A DNA stretch of 64,000 nt from Arsenophonus sp031446145 (GTDB lineage: Bacteria; Pseudomonadota; Gammaproteobacteria; Enterobacterales; Enterobacteriaceae): NCBI GenBank assembly GCA_031446145.1, contig CP132903.1, forward strand, positions 372,001 to 436,000, in the 5' to 3' direction. The position numbers were made by a program, and so were the translations under genes. This document shows positions 32,903-41,142 of the stretch, one piece after another; the stretch's first letter is position 1; each line of letters begins with the position of its first letter. The notes below the pieces were generated by a model. It made no database searches and was not told where the DNA came from. It was given only the letters and a program-made list of their open reading frames with translations.

Positions 32903-33508
32903 ATGGAATTGGTAATAAAAGACAAAAAAAGCAAACTGCTTGTTTCCGAAACTATCTTCGGTCATAATTTCAATGAAGCACTGATTCATCAAGTTATTAT
33001 TGCTTATTTAGCTGGTGCTCGTCAAGGTACAAAATCTCAGAAAAATCGGTCTGAGGTCTCAGGTTCTGGTAAAAAACCATGGCGTCAAAAAGGTACTGGT
33101 CGTGCGCGTGCTGGTTCAATAAGAAGTCCAATTTGGCGTTCTGGTGCGATGACTTTTGCTTCAAAACCACAGGATCATACTCAGAAAGTAAATAAAAAAA
33201 TGTATCGAGCTGCTTTAAGAAGTATTTTTTCTGAATTATTGCGTCAAAACCGTTTAACGGTTGTGCAGGAATTTATAATAGCAGAACCAAAAACCAAGCT
33301 TTTGCTGCGAAAATTAAAAGATATGACTTTATATAAAGTGCTGATTATTACGAATAATTTTGATAAAAATTTATTTTTAGCAGCTAGGAATTTACATAAA
33401 GTTAATATTTGTGATGCAATAAAAATTGATCCTGTTAGTTTGATTTCTTTTGATGACGTCATTATAACTGTCGATGCAGTAAAAAAAACTGAAGAGATAC
33501 TAGCATGA
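32903..33508 (+). CDS. rplD: 50S ribosomal protein L4
   Basis: L4 lines the exit tunnel and in E. coli is the autogenous repressor of this operon. The 201 residues equal the E. coli length. The tunnel loop KPWRQKGTGRARAGSIRSPI is intact. The last four bases overlap rplW, consistent with translational coupling. Confidence 0.98.
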   Translation: MELVIKDKKSKLLVSETIFGHNFNEALIHQVIIAYLAGARQGTKSQKNRSEVSGSGKKPWRQKGTGRARAGSIRSPIWRSGAMTFASKPQDHTQKVNKKMYRAALRSIFSELLRQNRLTVVQEFIIAEPKTKLLLRKLKDMTLYKVLIITNNFDKNLFLAARNLHKVNICDAIKIDPVSLISFDDVIITVDAVKKTEEILA

Positions 33509-33810
33509 ATCGTGAAGCATTGTTATTAAAAATATTATGTGCACCACATGTTTCTGAAAAAGCCTCTATTGCAATAAAAAGAAATAATACTATTGTTCTT
33601 AAAGTTGCTAGAGATGCTACAAAATCAAAAATTAAATGTGCAATAAATAAAATTTTTGAAGTTGAAGTAAAAAATGTAAATACCTTATTAGTTAAGGGAA
33701 AAATGAAATCTCATGGTCAAAAAAAAAGAAATCGTAGAAATTCTTGGAAAAAGGCCTACATTACTTTGAAGGAAGGGCAAAAAATTGACTTTATTGGCAG
33801 TACACAGTAA
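33505..33810 (+). CDS. rplW: 50S ribosomal protein L23
   Basis: L23 lies at the tunnel exit and docks trigger factor and SRP. At 101 residues it is one longer than in E. coli. LLKILCAPHVSEKASIA and the loop region MKSHGQKKRNRRNSWKKAYI are recognisable. It overlaps the end of rplD by four bases and is 21 bases before rplB. Confidence 0.97.
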   Translation: MNREALLLKILCAPHVSEKASIAIKRNNTIVLKVARDATKSKIKCAINKIFEVEVKNVNTLLVKGKMKSHGQKKRNRRNSWKKAYITLKEGQKIDFIGSTQ

Positions 33811-33831
33811 GTGGGAGGAATATAAAAAATT

Positions 33832-34656
33832 ATGGTAGTTGTTAAATGCAAACCTACATCTCCTGGTCGTCGCCATGTAGTTAAAATTATTAACCCCGAA
33901 TTATATAAAGGTGAACCTTATTCTCCATTATTAAAAAAAAATAAAAAAACTGGTGGACGTAATAACAATGGACGTATTACTACACGTCATATTGGTGGTG
34001 GTCATAAACAACATTATCGTTTGATAGATTTTCAACGTAAAAAGGATGGAATTGCAAGTATTGTTGAACGCATAGAATACGATCCAAATCGTTCTGCAAA
34101 TATTGCATTACTTTTATATAAAGACGGAGAGCGTCGTTATATTTTGGCACCAAAAAATTTAAAAATTGGTGATGTTATCCAATCAGGTACAAATGCAGCA
34201 ATAAAAATAGGTAATAGTTTACCTATGCGTAATATTCCCATAGGTTCCATTGTTCATAATGTTGAACTAAAACCAGGTAAAGGTGGACAGTTAGCGCGTT
34301 CAGCTGGTGCTTACTTGCAAATTATTGCAAGAGAAAATAGCTATGTAACTGTTCGTTTACGTTCTGGAGAAATGAGAAAAATATTTTCTAATTGTCGGGC
34401 TACATTAGGTGAAGTTGGTAATGTAGAACATATGTTGCGTATTTTTGGTAAGGCGGGTGCTAATCGTTGGCGTGGTATTAGACCTAAAGTTCGTGGTACA
34501 GCAATGAATCCAGTGGATCATCCTCATGGCGGTGGTGAAGGTCGTAATTTTGGTAAACATCCTGTAACCCCATGGGGGATACAAACAAAAGGAAAAAAAA
34601 CTAGAAGGAATAAGCGTACTGATAAATATATAATACATCATCGTTCTAAAAAATAA
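33832..34656 (+). CDS. rplB: 50S ribosomal protein L2
   Basis: L2 is a core protein near the peptidyl transferase centre. The 274-residue protein (E. coli 273) has KCKPTSPGRRHVVKI at the N terminus and the conserved GRNNNGRITTRHIGGGHK. The functional segment around NPVDHPHGGGEGR includes the essential histidine. The C terminus is lysine and arginine rich as usual. Confidence 0.98.
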   Translation: MVVVKCKPTSPGRRHVVKIINPELYKGEPYSPLLKKNKKTGGRNNNGRITTRHIGGGHKQHYRLIDFQRKKDGIASIVERIEYDPNRSANIALLLYKDGERRYILAPKNLKIGDVIQSGTNAAIKIGNSLPMRNIPIGSIVHNVELKPGKGGQLARSAGAYLQIIARENSYVTVRLRSGEMRKIFSNCRATLGEVGNVEHMLRIFGKAGANRWRGIRPKVRGTAMNPVDHPHGGGEGRNFGKHPVTPWGIQTKGKKTRRNKRTDKYIIHHRSKK

Positions 34657-34673
34657 TTAGAGGATAGAAAATT

Positions 34674-34952
34674 ATGCCACGTTCTCTTAAGAAGGGCCCC
34701 TTTATTGATGTACATTTATTAAAAAAGGTAGAAAAAGCATTAAAAAGCGGCGATAAAAAACCAATGAAAACTTGGTCACGTCGGTCAACAATTTTTCCAA
34801 ATATGATAGGATTAACTATAGCTGTTCATAATGGTCGTCAACATATTCCAGTATATGTTACTGATGATATGGTTGGTCATAAATTAGGTGAATTTTCACC
34901 TACACGTACTTATCGTGGTCATGCAGCTGATAAAAAAGTCAAAAAACGCTAA
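34674..34952 (+). CDS. rpsS: 30S ribosomal protein S19
   Basis: S19 is in the head of the small subunit and contacts S13. Its 92 residues equal E. coli, beginning MPRSLKKGPFIDVHLLKKVE and carrying VGHKLGEFSPTRTYRGHAADKK. It is 12 bases before rplV. Confidence 0.98.
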   Translation: MPRSLKKGPFIDVHLLKKVEKALKSGDKKPMKTWSRRSTIFPNMIGLTIAVHNGRQHIPVYVTDDMVGHKLGEFSPTRTYRGHAADKKVKKR

Positions 34953-34964
34953 AGGTTTAAGATA

Positions 34965-35297
34965 ATGGAAACTATTGCTATGCACCGGTATGCACGTTCT
35001 TCTGCTCAGAAGATTCGTTTAGTAGCAGATTTAATTCGTGGCAAAAAGGTATTTAAAGCTATTGAAATTTTAAATTATACTAATAAAAAAGCTGCTAGTT
35101 TAGTCAAAAAAGTTCTCGAGTCTGCTATTGCCAATGCTGAGCACAACAACAGTGCTGATATTGATAATTTAAAGGTAAAAAAAATTTTTGTGAATGAAGG
35201 TTCTACAATGAAACGTATTATGCCTCGTGCTAAAGGGAGAGCTGATCGTATTTTAAAACGTACAAGCCATATTACTGTAGTGGTGTCTGATAACTAA
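34965..35297 (+). CDS. rplV: 50S ribosomal protein L22
   Basis: L22 forms part of the exit tunnel with L4. Its 110 residues equal E. coli. The N-terminal RSSAQKIRLVADLIRGK and the beta-hairpin loop MKRIMPRAKGRADRILKRTS are intact; the loop is where macrolide-resistance changes occur in other bacteria. Confidence 0.98.
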   Translation: METIAMHRYARSSAQKIRLVADLIRGKKVFKAIEILNYTNKKAASLVKKVLESAIANAEHNNSADIDNLKVKKIFVNEGSTMKRIMPRAKGRADRILKRTSHITVVVSDN

Positions 35298-35322
35298 GAC
35301 ACTTTTTGGAGAGAAATTAGCA

Positions 35323-36069
35323 ATGGGTCAGAAAGTACATCCTAATGGACTGCGGTTAGGTATTATCAAACATTGGAATTCTACTTGGTATGCGAATACA
35401 AAAGAATTTGCCGATAACTTATATAGTGATTTTGAAGTACGTAAATATTTAAACAAAGAATTAGCAAAAGCGTCTATTTCACGTATCGAAATAGAACGTC
35501 CTGCAAAGAGTATTCGTGTAACTATTCATACTGCTCGTCCTGGTATTGTTATAGGCAAAAAAGGTGAAGATGTTGAAAAATTACGTAAAAAAGTATCCTA
35601 TATTACTGGGGTCCCAGCACAAATTAACATTTCTGAAGTACGTCGACCTGAATTAGATGCGAAATTAGTTGCTTACAGTATTGCTTTGCAACTTGAACGG
35701 CGTGTTATGTTTCGTCGCGCTATGAAACGTGCAGTACAAAATGCTATTCGTTTGGGTGCGAAAGGTATAAAAGTAGAAGTTAGTGGTCGCTTAGGTGGTG
35801 CTGAAATTGCACGAACTGAATGGTATCGTGAAGGTCGTGTACCATTACATACCTTGCGTGCTGAGATTGATTATAATACTGCTGAAGCAAAAACTACTTA
35901 TGGTGTGCTTGGAGTGAAAGTTTGGATTTTTAAGGGTGAAATTTTAGGTGGTATGACTATTTTAAAACAAGAAAAAAATTTACCATTTAAACTAAAAAAT
36001 AGTAACATAAAATCTACACGTAAGGAGAATCGCTCGGATGCTACAACCAAAACGCACAAAATTCCGTAA
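35323..36069 (+). CDS. rpsC: 30S ribosomal protein S3 with extended C terminus
   Basis: S3 is at the mRNA entry site. The first 230 or so residues follow E. coli S3 (MGQKVHPNGLRLGI, KH domain GIVIGKKGEDVEKLRKKV, GRLGGAEIARTEWYREGRVPL). The protein is 248 residues against 233 in E. coli because the ancestral stop is gone. The frame reads through the rplP ribosome binding site and 32 bases into rplP, adding a polar tail ending TTKTHKIP. Confidence 0.97.
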   Translation: MGQKVHPNGLRLGIIKHWNSTWYANTKEFADNLYSDFEVRKYLNKELAKASISRIEIERPAKSIRVTIHTARPGIVIGKKGEDVEKLRKKVSYITGVPAQINISEVRRPELDAKLVAYSIALQLERRVMFRRAMKRAVQNAIRLGAKGIKVEVSGRLGGAEIARTEWYREGRVPLHTLRAEIDYNTAEAKTTYGVLGVKVWIFKGEILGGMTILKQEKNLPFKLKNSNIKSTRKENRSDATTKTHKIP

Positions 36070-36448
36070 GATGCAGAAAGGTCGTAATCGTGGTTTTGCT
36101 AAAGGTACAGATATTAGCTTTGGTTCTTTTGGCATGAAGGCAGTAAATCGTGGACGGATAACTGCACGTCAAATTGAATCAGCTCGTCGTGCTATGACAC
36201 GTAGTGTTAAACGTGAAGGAAAAATTTGGATTCGTATATTTCCAGATAAACCTATCACTGAAAAACCATTGGAAGTTCGTATGGGCAAAGGTAAGGGTAA
36301 TGTGGAATATTGGGTTGCTTTAGCTCAACCCGGGAAAATTCTTTATGAAATAGATGGTGTTTCGGAAGATTTAGCCCGTGAAGCATTTAAATTGGCTGCA
36401 GCAAAATTACCCATTAAAACTATTTTTGTAACTAAAACGGTAATGTAA
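36038..36448 (+). CDS. rplP: 50S ribosomal protein L16
   Basis: L16 helps form the A site of the large subunit. The 136 residues equal E. coli, starting MLQPKRTKFRKMQKGRNRG, with the conserved GKGKGNVEYWVA segment. Its start and its AAGGAG ribosome binding site lie inside the extended rpsC frame. It overlaps rpmC by one base (TAATG). Confidence 0.98.
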   Translation: MLQPKRTKFRKMQKGRNRGFAKGTDISFGSFGMKAVNRGRITARQIESARRAMTRSVKREGKIWIRIFPDKPITEKPLEVRMGKGKGNVEYWVALAQPGKILYEIDGVSEDLAREAFKLAAAKLPIKTIFVTKTVM

Positions 36449-36639
36449 TGAAAGCAAAAGAATTACGAAAGAAAAGCATTAAAGATTTAAGAATTGAACT
36501 GCTTCATTCAATACGTGAAAAATTTAATTTGACCATGCAGTTAAAAAGTGGTCAATTAAAACAATTTCATTTATTAAAACAAATACGTCGTCATATTGCA
36601 CGGATTAAAACTTTGTTAACTGAAAAAGTGAGTGTATAA
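36448..36639 (+). CDS. rpmC: 50S ribosomal protein L29
   Basis: L29 is a small two-helix protein near the tunnel exit. It has 63 residues as in E. coli, starting MKAKELRKKSIKDLRIELL. Start and stop overlap the neighbouring genes by one base on each side, so translation is probably coupled. Confidence 0.97.
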   Translation: MKAKELRKKSIKDLRIELLHSIREKFNLTMQLKSGQLKQFHLLKQIRRHIARIKTLLTEKVSV

Positions 36640-36893
36640 TGAGTGATAAAATTCGTATTTTACAAGGTATTGTTATAAGTAATAAAATGCAAAAATCTAT
36701 TGTTGTTGCCATTAAACGTATGGTAAAACATCCATTATATGGTAAATTTATACGTCGTACTACTAAATTGCATGTACATGACGAAGATAATGAATGTAAA
36801 ATTGGTGATTTAATAGAAATACGTGAAAGTCGTCCAATATCAAAAACAAAATCCTGGAAACTTATTCGTATTGTAGAAAAAAATGTTCTTTGA
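36639..36893 (+). CDS. rpsQ: 30S ribosomal protein S17
   Basis: S17 is a primary 16S-binding protein. It has 84 residues as in E. coli, with RILQGIVISNKMQKSIVVAI and the loop HVHDEDNECKIGD. It is the last gene of the S10 operon. A 142-base gap follows, as in E. coli where the spc promoter lies; a TATAAT at about 36953 may be its -10 box. Confidence 0.97.
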   Translation: MSDKIRILQGIVISNKMQKSIVVAIKRMVKHPLYGKFIRRTTKLHVHDEDNECKIGDLIEIRESRPISKTKSWKLIRIVEKNVL

Positions 36894-37035
36894 ATAAGAT
36901 TTTTTAAAAAATATTTTTTTATTTGTAATAAATATAAAATTACTAATAAATTTATAATTTAAGGAAAAAAACTATTTTTTGTATTTGTCTAAAAAATAAC
37001 AGTATATCGCCAATAAATATGTAAGAGAGCAATAT

Positions 37036-37407
37036 ATGATCCAAGAACAAACTATACTAAATGTAGCCGATAATTCCGGAGCGCGTCGTGTGATGTGCAT
37101 TAAAGTTTTAGGCGGTTCAAATCGTCGTTATGCAAATATTGGTGATATAATTAAAATTACTGTTAAAGAAGCTACTCCGCGTGCTAAAGTAAAAAAAAGT
37201 GATGTATTAAAAGCAGTAGTTGTTCGTACAAAAAAAGGTGTTCGTCGTCCCGATGGTTCTTTAATTCGTTTTGATAGTAATGCTTGTGTTTTATTAAACA
37301 ATACAAATGAACAGGTGATAGGAACACGTATTTTTGGTTCAGTAACTCGCGAATTGCGAACTGAAAAATTTATGAAAATTATTTCTTTAGCACCAGAAGT
37401 GCTATAA
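37036..37407 (+). CDS. rplN: 50S ribosomal protein L14
   Basis: L14 is at the subunit interface. The 123 residues equal E. coli, beginning MIQEQTILNVADNSGARRVM, the family signature. It is the first gene of the spc operon block. GAGAG lies upstream of the ATG. Confidence 0.98.
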   Translation: MIQEQTILNVADNSGARRVMCIKVLGGSNRRYANIGDIIKITVKEATPRAKVKKSDVLKAVVVRTKKGVRRPDGSLIRFDSNACVLLNNTNEQVIGTRIFGSVTRELRTEKFMKIISLAPEVL

Positions 37408-37431
37408 TTTTAATGGGAGTATTTTGAAATA

Positions 37432-37758
37432 ATGGCAGCTAAAATTCGTTGTAATGATGAAGTTATTATTTTAGTTGGTAAAGATAAGGGTAAAAGAGGT
37501 AAAGTAAAAAAAATTTTATTCTCTAAAAAATCTTCTAATAAATTAATTGTTGAAGGTATTAATTTAGTTAAAAAACATCAAAAACCTGTCCCTTCTTTGA
37601 ATCAACCAGGTGGAATTGTCGAAAAAGAAGCAAAAATTGATATTTCAAATGTTGCAATTTTTAATTCAATACTTGGAAAAGCTGACCGTATAGGTTTTCG
37701 AATTGAAAATAACAAAAAAGTACGATTTTTTAAATCTAATAATGAAATCATTAAATAA
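37432..37758 (+). CDS. rplX: 50S ribosomal protein L24
   Basis: L24 starts large-subunit assembly. The 108 residues (E. coli 104) contain the KOW motif DEVIILVGKDKGKRGKVKKIL and NLVKKHQKP. The C terminus is a little longer and lysine/asparagine rich. Confidence 0.97.
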   Translation: MAAKIRCNDEVIILVGKDKGKRGKVKKILFSKKSSNKLIVEGINLVKKHQKPVPSLNQPGGIVEKEAKIDISNVAIFNSILGKADRIGFRIENNKKVRFFKSNNEIIK

Positions 37759-37773
37759 TTTTGAGGTTATAGG

Positions 37774-38313
37774 ATGCAAAAATTGCATGATTACTATAAA
37801 GAAAGTATAGTAAAGAAAATGATGTGTCAATTTAAATACAAATCCATCATGCAAGTACCTAAAATAGAAAAAATTGTTTTGAATATGGGCATCGGTGAAG
37901 CTGTTAATGATAAAAAGTTACTTGATAATGCAGCATCTGATCTAGCTCTCATAACAGGGCAAAAACCTTTTATAACAAAAGCACGTAAATCTGTTGCAAT
38001 TTTTAAAATTCGTCAAGGTTATTCAATAGGATGTAAAGTAACTTTGCGTGGTAAACGTATGTGGGATTTTTTTGAACGATTAATTTTTATTGCTATGCCA
38101 CGTATTCGTGATTTTCGCGGTTTGTCCATCAAGTCTTTTGATGGGCGTGGTAATTATAATATGGGTGTGCGCGAGCAAATTATTTTTCCCGAAATTGATT
38201 ATGATAAAGTAGATCAGGTACGTGGTTTAGATATCAGCATTAATACCACTGCAAAATCAGATAATGAAAGTTTTGTGCTTTTGAAAGCGTTCGATTTTCC
38301 TTTTCGTAAATAA
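37774..38313 (+). CDS. rplE: 50S ribosomal protein L5
   Basis: L5 binds 5S rRNA and contacts the P-site tRNA. The 179 residues equal E. coli. MQVPKIEKIVLNMGIGEA, TKARKSVAIFKIRQG, and the C-terminal GLDISINTTAKSDNE are conserved. In E. coli S8 represses the spc operon at the start of this gene; I did not verify that structure here. Confidence 0.98.
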   Translation: MQKLHDYYKESIVKKMMCQFKYKSIMQVPKIEKIVLNMGIGEAVNDKKLLDNAASDLALITGQKPFITKARKSVAIFKIRQGYSIGCKVTLRGKRMWDFFERLIFIAMPRIRDFRGLSIKSFDGRGNYNMGVREQIIFPEIDYDKVDQVRGLDISINTTAKSDNESFVLLKAFDFPFRK

Positions 38314-38345
38314 TACAAGATTTTTGTTTTTTTGTGAGGGTATTT

Positions 38346-38651
38346 ATGGCTAAACAATCAATGAAAGCACGTGATTTAAAACGTGAAAAATTAGCTAAAA
38401 AATTTTTTTTAAAACGCATGGAATTAAAAACCATAATTTCTAATGTTAACTCTTCTGATGAAGACCGATGGCATGCTGTTCTTAAGTTGCAAACACTACC
38501 ACGTGATTCCAGTCTTTCTCGTCGACGTAATCGGTGTCGACAAACCGGTAGACCACATGGTTTTTTGCGTAAATTTGGTTTAAGTAGGATCAAAGTACGT
38601 GAATTTGCTATGCGTGGCGAAATCCCCGGACTTAGAAAAGCTAGTTGGTAA
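38346..38651 (+). CDS. rpsN: 30S ribosomal protein S14
   Basis: S14 is in the head of the small subunit. I start it at MAKQSMKARDLKREKL, giving 101 residues as in E. coli; a GTG four codons earlier is also open. It is the zinc-free (C-minus) form, without the CXXC pairs, and has SRRRNRCRQTGRPHGFLRK. Confidence 0.97.
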   Translation: MAKQSMKARDLKREKLAKKFFLKRMELKTIISNVNSSDEDRWHAVLKLQTLPRDSSLSRRRNRCRQTGRPHGFLRKFGLSRIKVREFAMRGEIPGLRKASW

Positions 38652-38686
38652 TTTTTTATTAAATTTTCGTTTTGGAGTAAAGGTAA

Positions 38687-39079
38687 ATGAGTATTCAAGA
38701 TCCAATTGCAGATATGCTGACACATATTCGAAATGGTCAAAATGCAACTTTATCATCAATTAGTATGCCTTCAAGTAAGTTAAAAGTAGCAATAAGCAAA
38801 GTATTAAAAGCAGAAGGATATATTATAAATTATAAGATTAAAGGAGATATTAAACCAAAATTGGAAATTACATTGAAATATTTTCAAGGTAAACCTGTAG
38901 TCGAAAGTATTGAGCGTGTTAGTCGTCCCAGTTTACGTATATATAAAAAGAAAGAGGTACTTCCACAAGTTTTATCTGGTTTAGGTGTCGCTATTATTTC
39001 TACTTCTAAAGGTGTTATGAGCGATCGGATTGCTCGTCAAGCAGGTTTAGGCGGTGAAATTCTCTGTTATGTATCTTAA
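38687..39079 (+). CDS. rpsH: 30S ribosomal protein S8
   Basis: S8 binds the central domain of 16S and in E. coli also represses the spc operon. The 130 residues equal E. coli, starting MSIQDPIADMLTHIRNGQNA. The C-terminal RNA-binding segment ISTSKGVMSDRIARQAGLGG is intact. Confidence 0.98.
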   Translation: MSIQDPIADMLTHIRNGQNATLSSISMPSSKLKVAISKVLKAEGYIINYKIKGDIKPKLEITLKYFQGKPVVESIERVSRPSLRIYKKKEVLPQVLSGLGVAIISTSKGVMSDRIARQAGLGGEILCYVS

Positions 39080-39092
39080 TTCAGGAGAAAAA

Positions 39093-39626
39093 ATGTCTCG
39101 TATAGCAAAAATGCCTATTGCTGTTCCTGTTGATGTCAATGTTAAACTTGACGGTCAAACTATAACAATTAAAGGCAAAAATGGGGAGCTTACGCGTAAA
39201 ATCCATGAATTTGTCAAAATTAAATATTTTGATAATCAATTAACTTTTTTATTTAATAAAAGTTTTATTGATGCACGTACACAAGCTGGTACTGCTCGAT
39301 CTTTGGTTAATGCAATGGTGATTGGTGTTACTGAAGGATTCAGTAAAACACTCCAATTAGTTGGTATAGGTTATCGTGTATCAATAAAGGAGAACATTAT
39401 CAGTTTATCTTTAGGATTTTCTCATTTGATTACATATAAATTACCAGTAAGTGTTATCGCAATATGTCCGTCACAAACTGAAATTATTTTAAAAGGTGCA
39501 AATAAACAGCTTATTGGTCAAGTAGCTGCAGAATTACGTTCTTATCGGCCTCCTGAAAAATATAAAGGAAAAGGTATTCGTTACGCTAATGAAATTATCT
39601 TTACTAAAGAATCTAAAAAAAAGTAG
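39093..39626 (+). CDS. rplF: 50S ribosomal protein L6
   Basis: L6 lies near the sarcin-ricin loop. I start it at MSRIAKMPIAVP (177 residues, as in E. coli) with AGGAG upstream; the open frame extends 13 codons into rpsH without homology. RSYRPPEKYKGKGIRYANE near the C terminus is diagnostic. Confidence 0.97.
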   Translation: MSRIAKMPIAVPVDVNVKLDGQTITIKGKNGELTRKIHEFVKIKYFDNQLTFLFNKSFIDARTQAGTARSLVNAMVIGVTEGFSKTLQLVGIGYRVSIKENIISLSLGFSHLITYKLPVSVIAICPSQTEIILKGANKQLIGQVAAELRSYRPPEKYKGKGIRYANEIIFTKESKKK

Positions 39627-39635
39627 GTTGATTTT

Positions 39636-39989
39636 ATGAATAAAAAAATGGCCCGTCTTCGTCGAAGGACAAGAACCAGATCTAAATTACATCAATTAAA
39701 TGCGACCCGATTAATTGTACACCGTACTTCTCGTCATATTTATGCACAAATTATTGAACCAAAAAATAATGATACTTTAGTTACTGCTTCCACTACAGAA
39801 AAACTCATTAATGCAAAAGTAAAGTATACTGGAAATAAAGAAGCAGCAATAATAGTCGGGAAATTTATTGCAGAACGAGCATTAAAAAAAGGTATAAAAA
39901 AAGTATCCTTTGATCGTTCTGGATTTCAATATCATGGTCGAATCAAAGAATTAGCAGATGCTGCTCGTGAAGCAGGACTTCATTTTTAA
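39636..39989 (+). CDS. rplR: 50S ribosomal protein L18
   Basis: L18 binds 5S rRNA. The 117 residues equal E. coli. The basic N terminus MARLRRRTRTRSKLHQL and the C-terminal FDRSGFQYHGRIKELADAAR are conserved. Confidence 0.97.
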   Translation: MNKKMARLRRRTRTRSKLHQLNATRLIVHRTSRHIYAQIIEPKNNDTLVTASTTEKLINAKVKYTGNKEAAIIVGKFIAERALKKGIKKVSFDRSGFQYHGRIKELADAAREAGLHF

Positions 39990-40005
39990 ATTAAAGGTTT
40001 ATATA

Positions 40006-40512
40006 ATGGCTCATTTCGAAAAACAAATTGGCGACTTACAAGAGAAGTTAATCACAGTAAATCGTGTATCAAAAACTGTTAAAGGTGGACGTATTTTTAG
40101 CTTTACCGCTTTAACTGTTGTAGGTGATGGTAATGGTCGTGTTGGTTTTGGATATGGAAAAGCACGTGAAGTACCAGCTGCAATTCAAAAAGCAATGGAA
40201 AAAGCTCGTAGAAATATAAAAAATATTGCTCTTAATAATGGTACATTATATCATCCTATAAAAGGGGTTCATACTGGCTCTCGTGTTTTTATGAAACCAG
40301 CCTATGATGGTACTGGTATTATAGCTGGAGGTGCTATGCGTGCTGTATTAGAAGTGGCAGGGATACATAACGTATTAGCTAAAACTTATGGTTCAACTAA
40401 TCCAATTAATGTTGTATGTGCAACTCTTAATGCTTTAAATAGTATGAAGTCTCCAAAAATGATTGCGTCTAAGCGTGGTAAATCTATTAAAGAAATTTTT
40501 GGTAACGAATAA
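40006..40512 (+). CDS. rpsE: 30S ribosomal protein S5
   Basis: S5 shapes decoding accuracy at the mRNA entry tunnel. I start it at MAHFEKQIGDLQEKL (168 residues, E. coli 167); the frame extends upstream into rplR without homology. VGDGNGRVGFGYGKAREVPAA is the family signature. Confidence 0.97.
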   Translation: MAHFEKQIGDLQEKLITVNRVSKTVKGGRIFSFTALTVVGDGNGRVGFGYGKAREVPAAIQKAMEKARRNIKNIALNNGTLYHPIKGVHTGSRVFMKPAYDGTGIIAGGAMRAVLEVAGIHNVLAKTYGSTNPINVVCATLNALNSMKSPKMIASKRGKSIKEIFGNE

Positions 40513-40514
40513 TT

Positions 40515-40697
40515 ATGAATAAAAATATTAAAATTACACAAGTAAAAAGTGCTATTGGTCGTTTATCAAGACATAAAGCAACATTAATTGGATTAGGTTT
40601 GCGTCATATTGGTCATAGTGTAGAACGCGAAGATACATTGGCTATTCGAGGGATGATAAATTCAATAAATTATATGGTTAAAGTTAAGGAAAAATAA
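40515..40697 (+). CDS. rpmD: 50S ribosomal protein L30
   Basis: L30 is a small surface protein lost from several reduced genomes, but kept here with 60 residues (E. coli 59). IKITQVKSAIGRLSRHKATL is followed by GLGLRHIGHSVEREDT. It lies two bases after the rpsE stop. Confidence 0.96.
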   Translation: MNKNIKITQVKSAIGRLSRHKATLIGLGLRHIGHSVEREDTLAIRGMINSINYMVKVKEK

Positions 40698-40700
40698 TAA

Positions 40701-41135
40701 ATGCGTTTAAATACTTTATCTCCAACTGAAGGCGCCAAACATGTATCAAAACGTGTAGGTCGTGGCATTGGTTCTGGTTTAGGAAAAACTGCTGGACGTG
40801 GTCATAAAGGTCAAAAATCTCGTTCTGGAAGTAGTATTCGCCGTGGTTTTGAAGGTGGTCAAATGCCTTTATATCGCCGTTTACCAAAATTTGGTTTTCT
40901 ATCACAAAAAGCAAAAAAAACCATAGCAGTACGCTTATCGGATGTCATTAAAGTTAAAGGAAATATTATTAATTTAAATACATTAAAATCTGCCAATATA
41001 ATTGGTATTCATATAAAATATGCAAAAATTATTCTATCTGGCAAAATTAATTACCCAATAACTGTAAGTGGCATTCGTGTAACTAAAGGTGCAAAGAATG
41101 TTATTGAAGCGGTTGGGGGTACAATTGAGGAATAA
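40701..41135 (+). CDS. rplO: 50S ribosomal protein L15
   Basis: L15 joins late in large-subunit assembly. The 144 residues equal E. coli. MRLNTLSPTEGAKHVSKRVG and the glycine-rich GRGIGSGLGKTAGRGHKGQK are intact. It lies three bases after rpmD and seven before secY. Confidence 0.97.
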   Translation: MRLNTLSPTEGAKHVSKRVGRGIGSGLGKTAGRGHKGQKSRSGSSIRRGFEGGQMPLYRRLPKFGFLSQKAKKTIAVRLSDVIKVKGNIINLNTLKSANIIGIHIKYAKIILSGKINYPITVSGIRVTKGAKNVIEAVGGTIEE

Positions 41136-41142
41136 AGTATAG

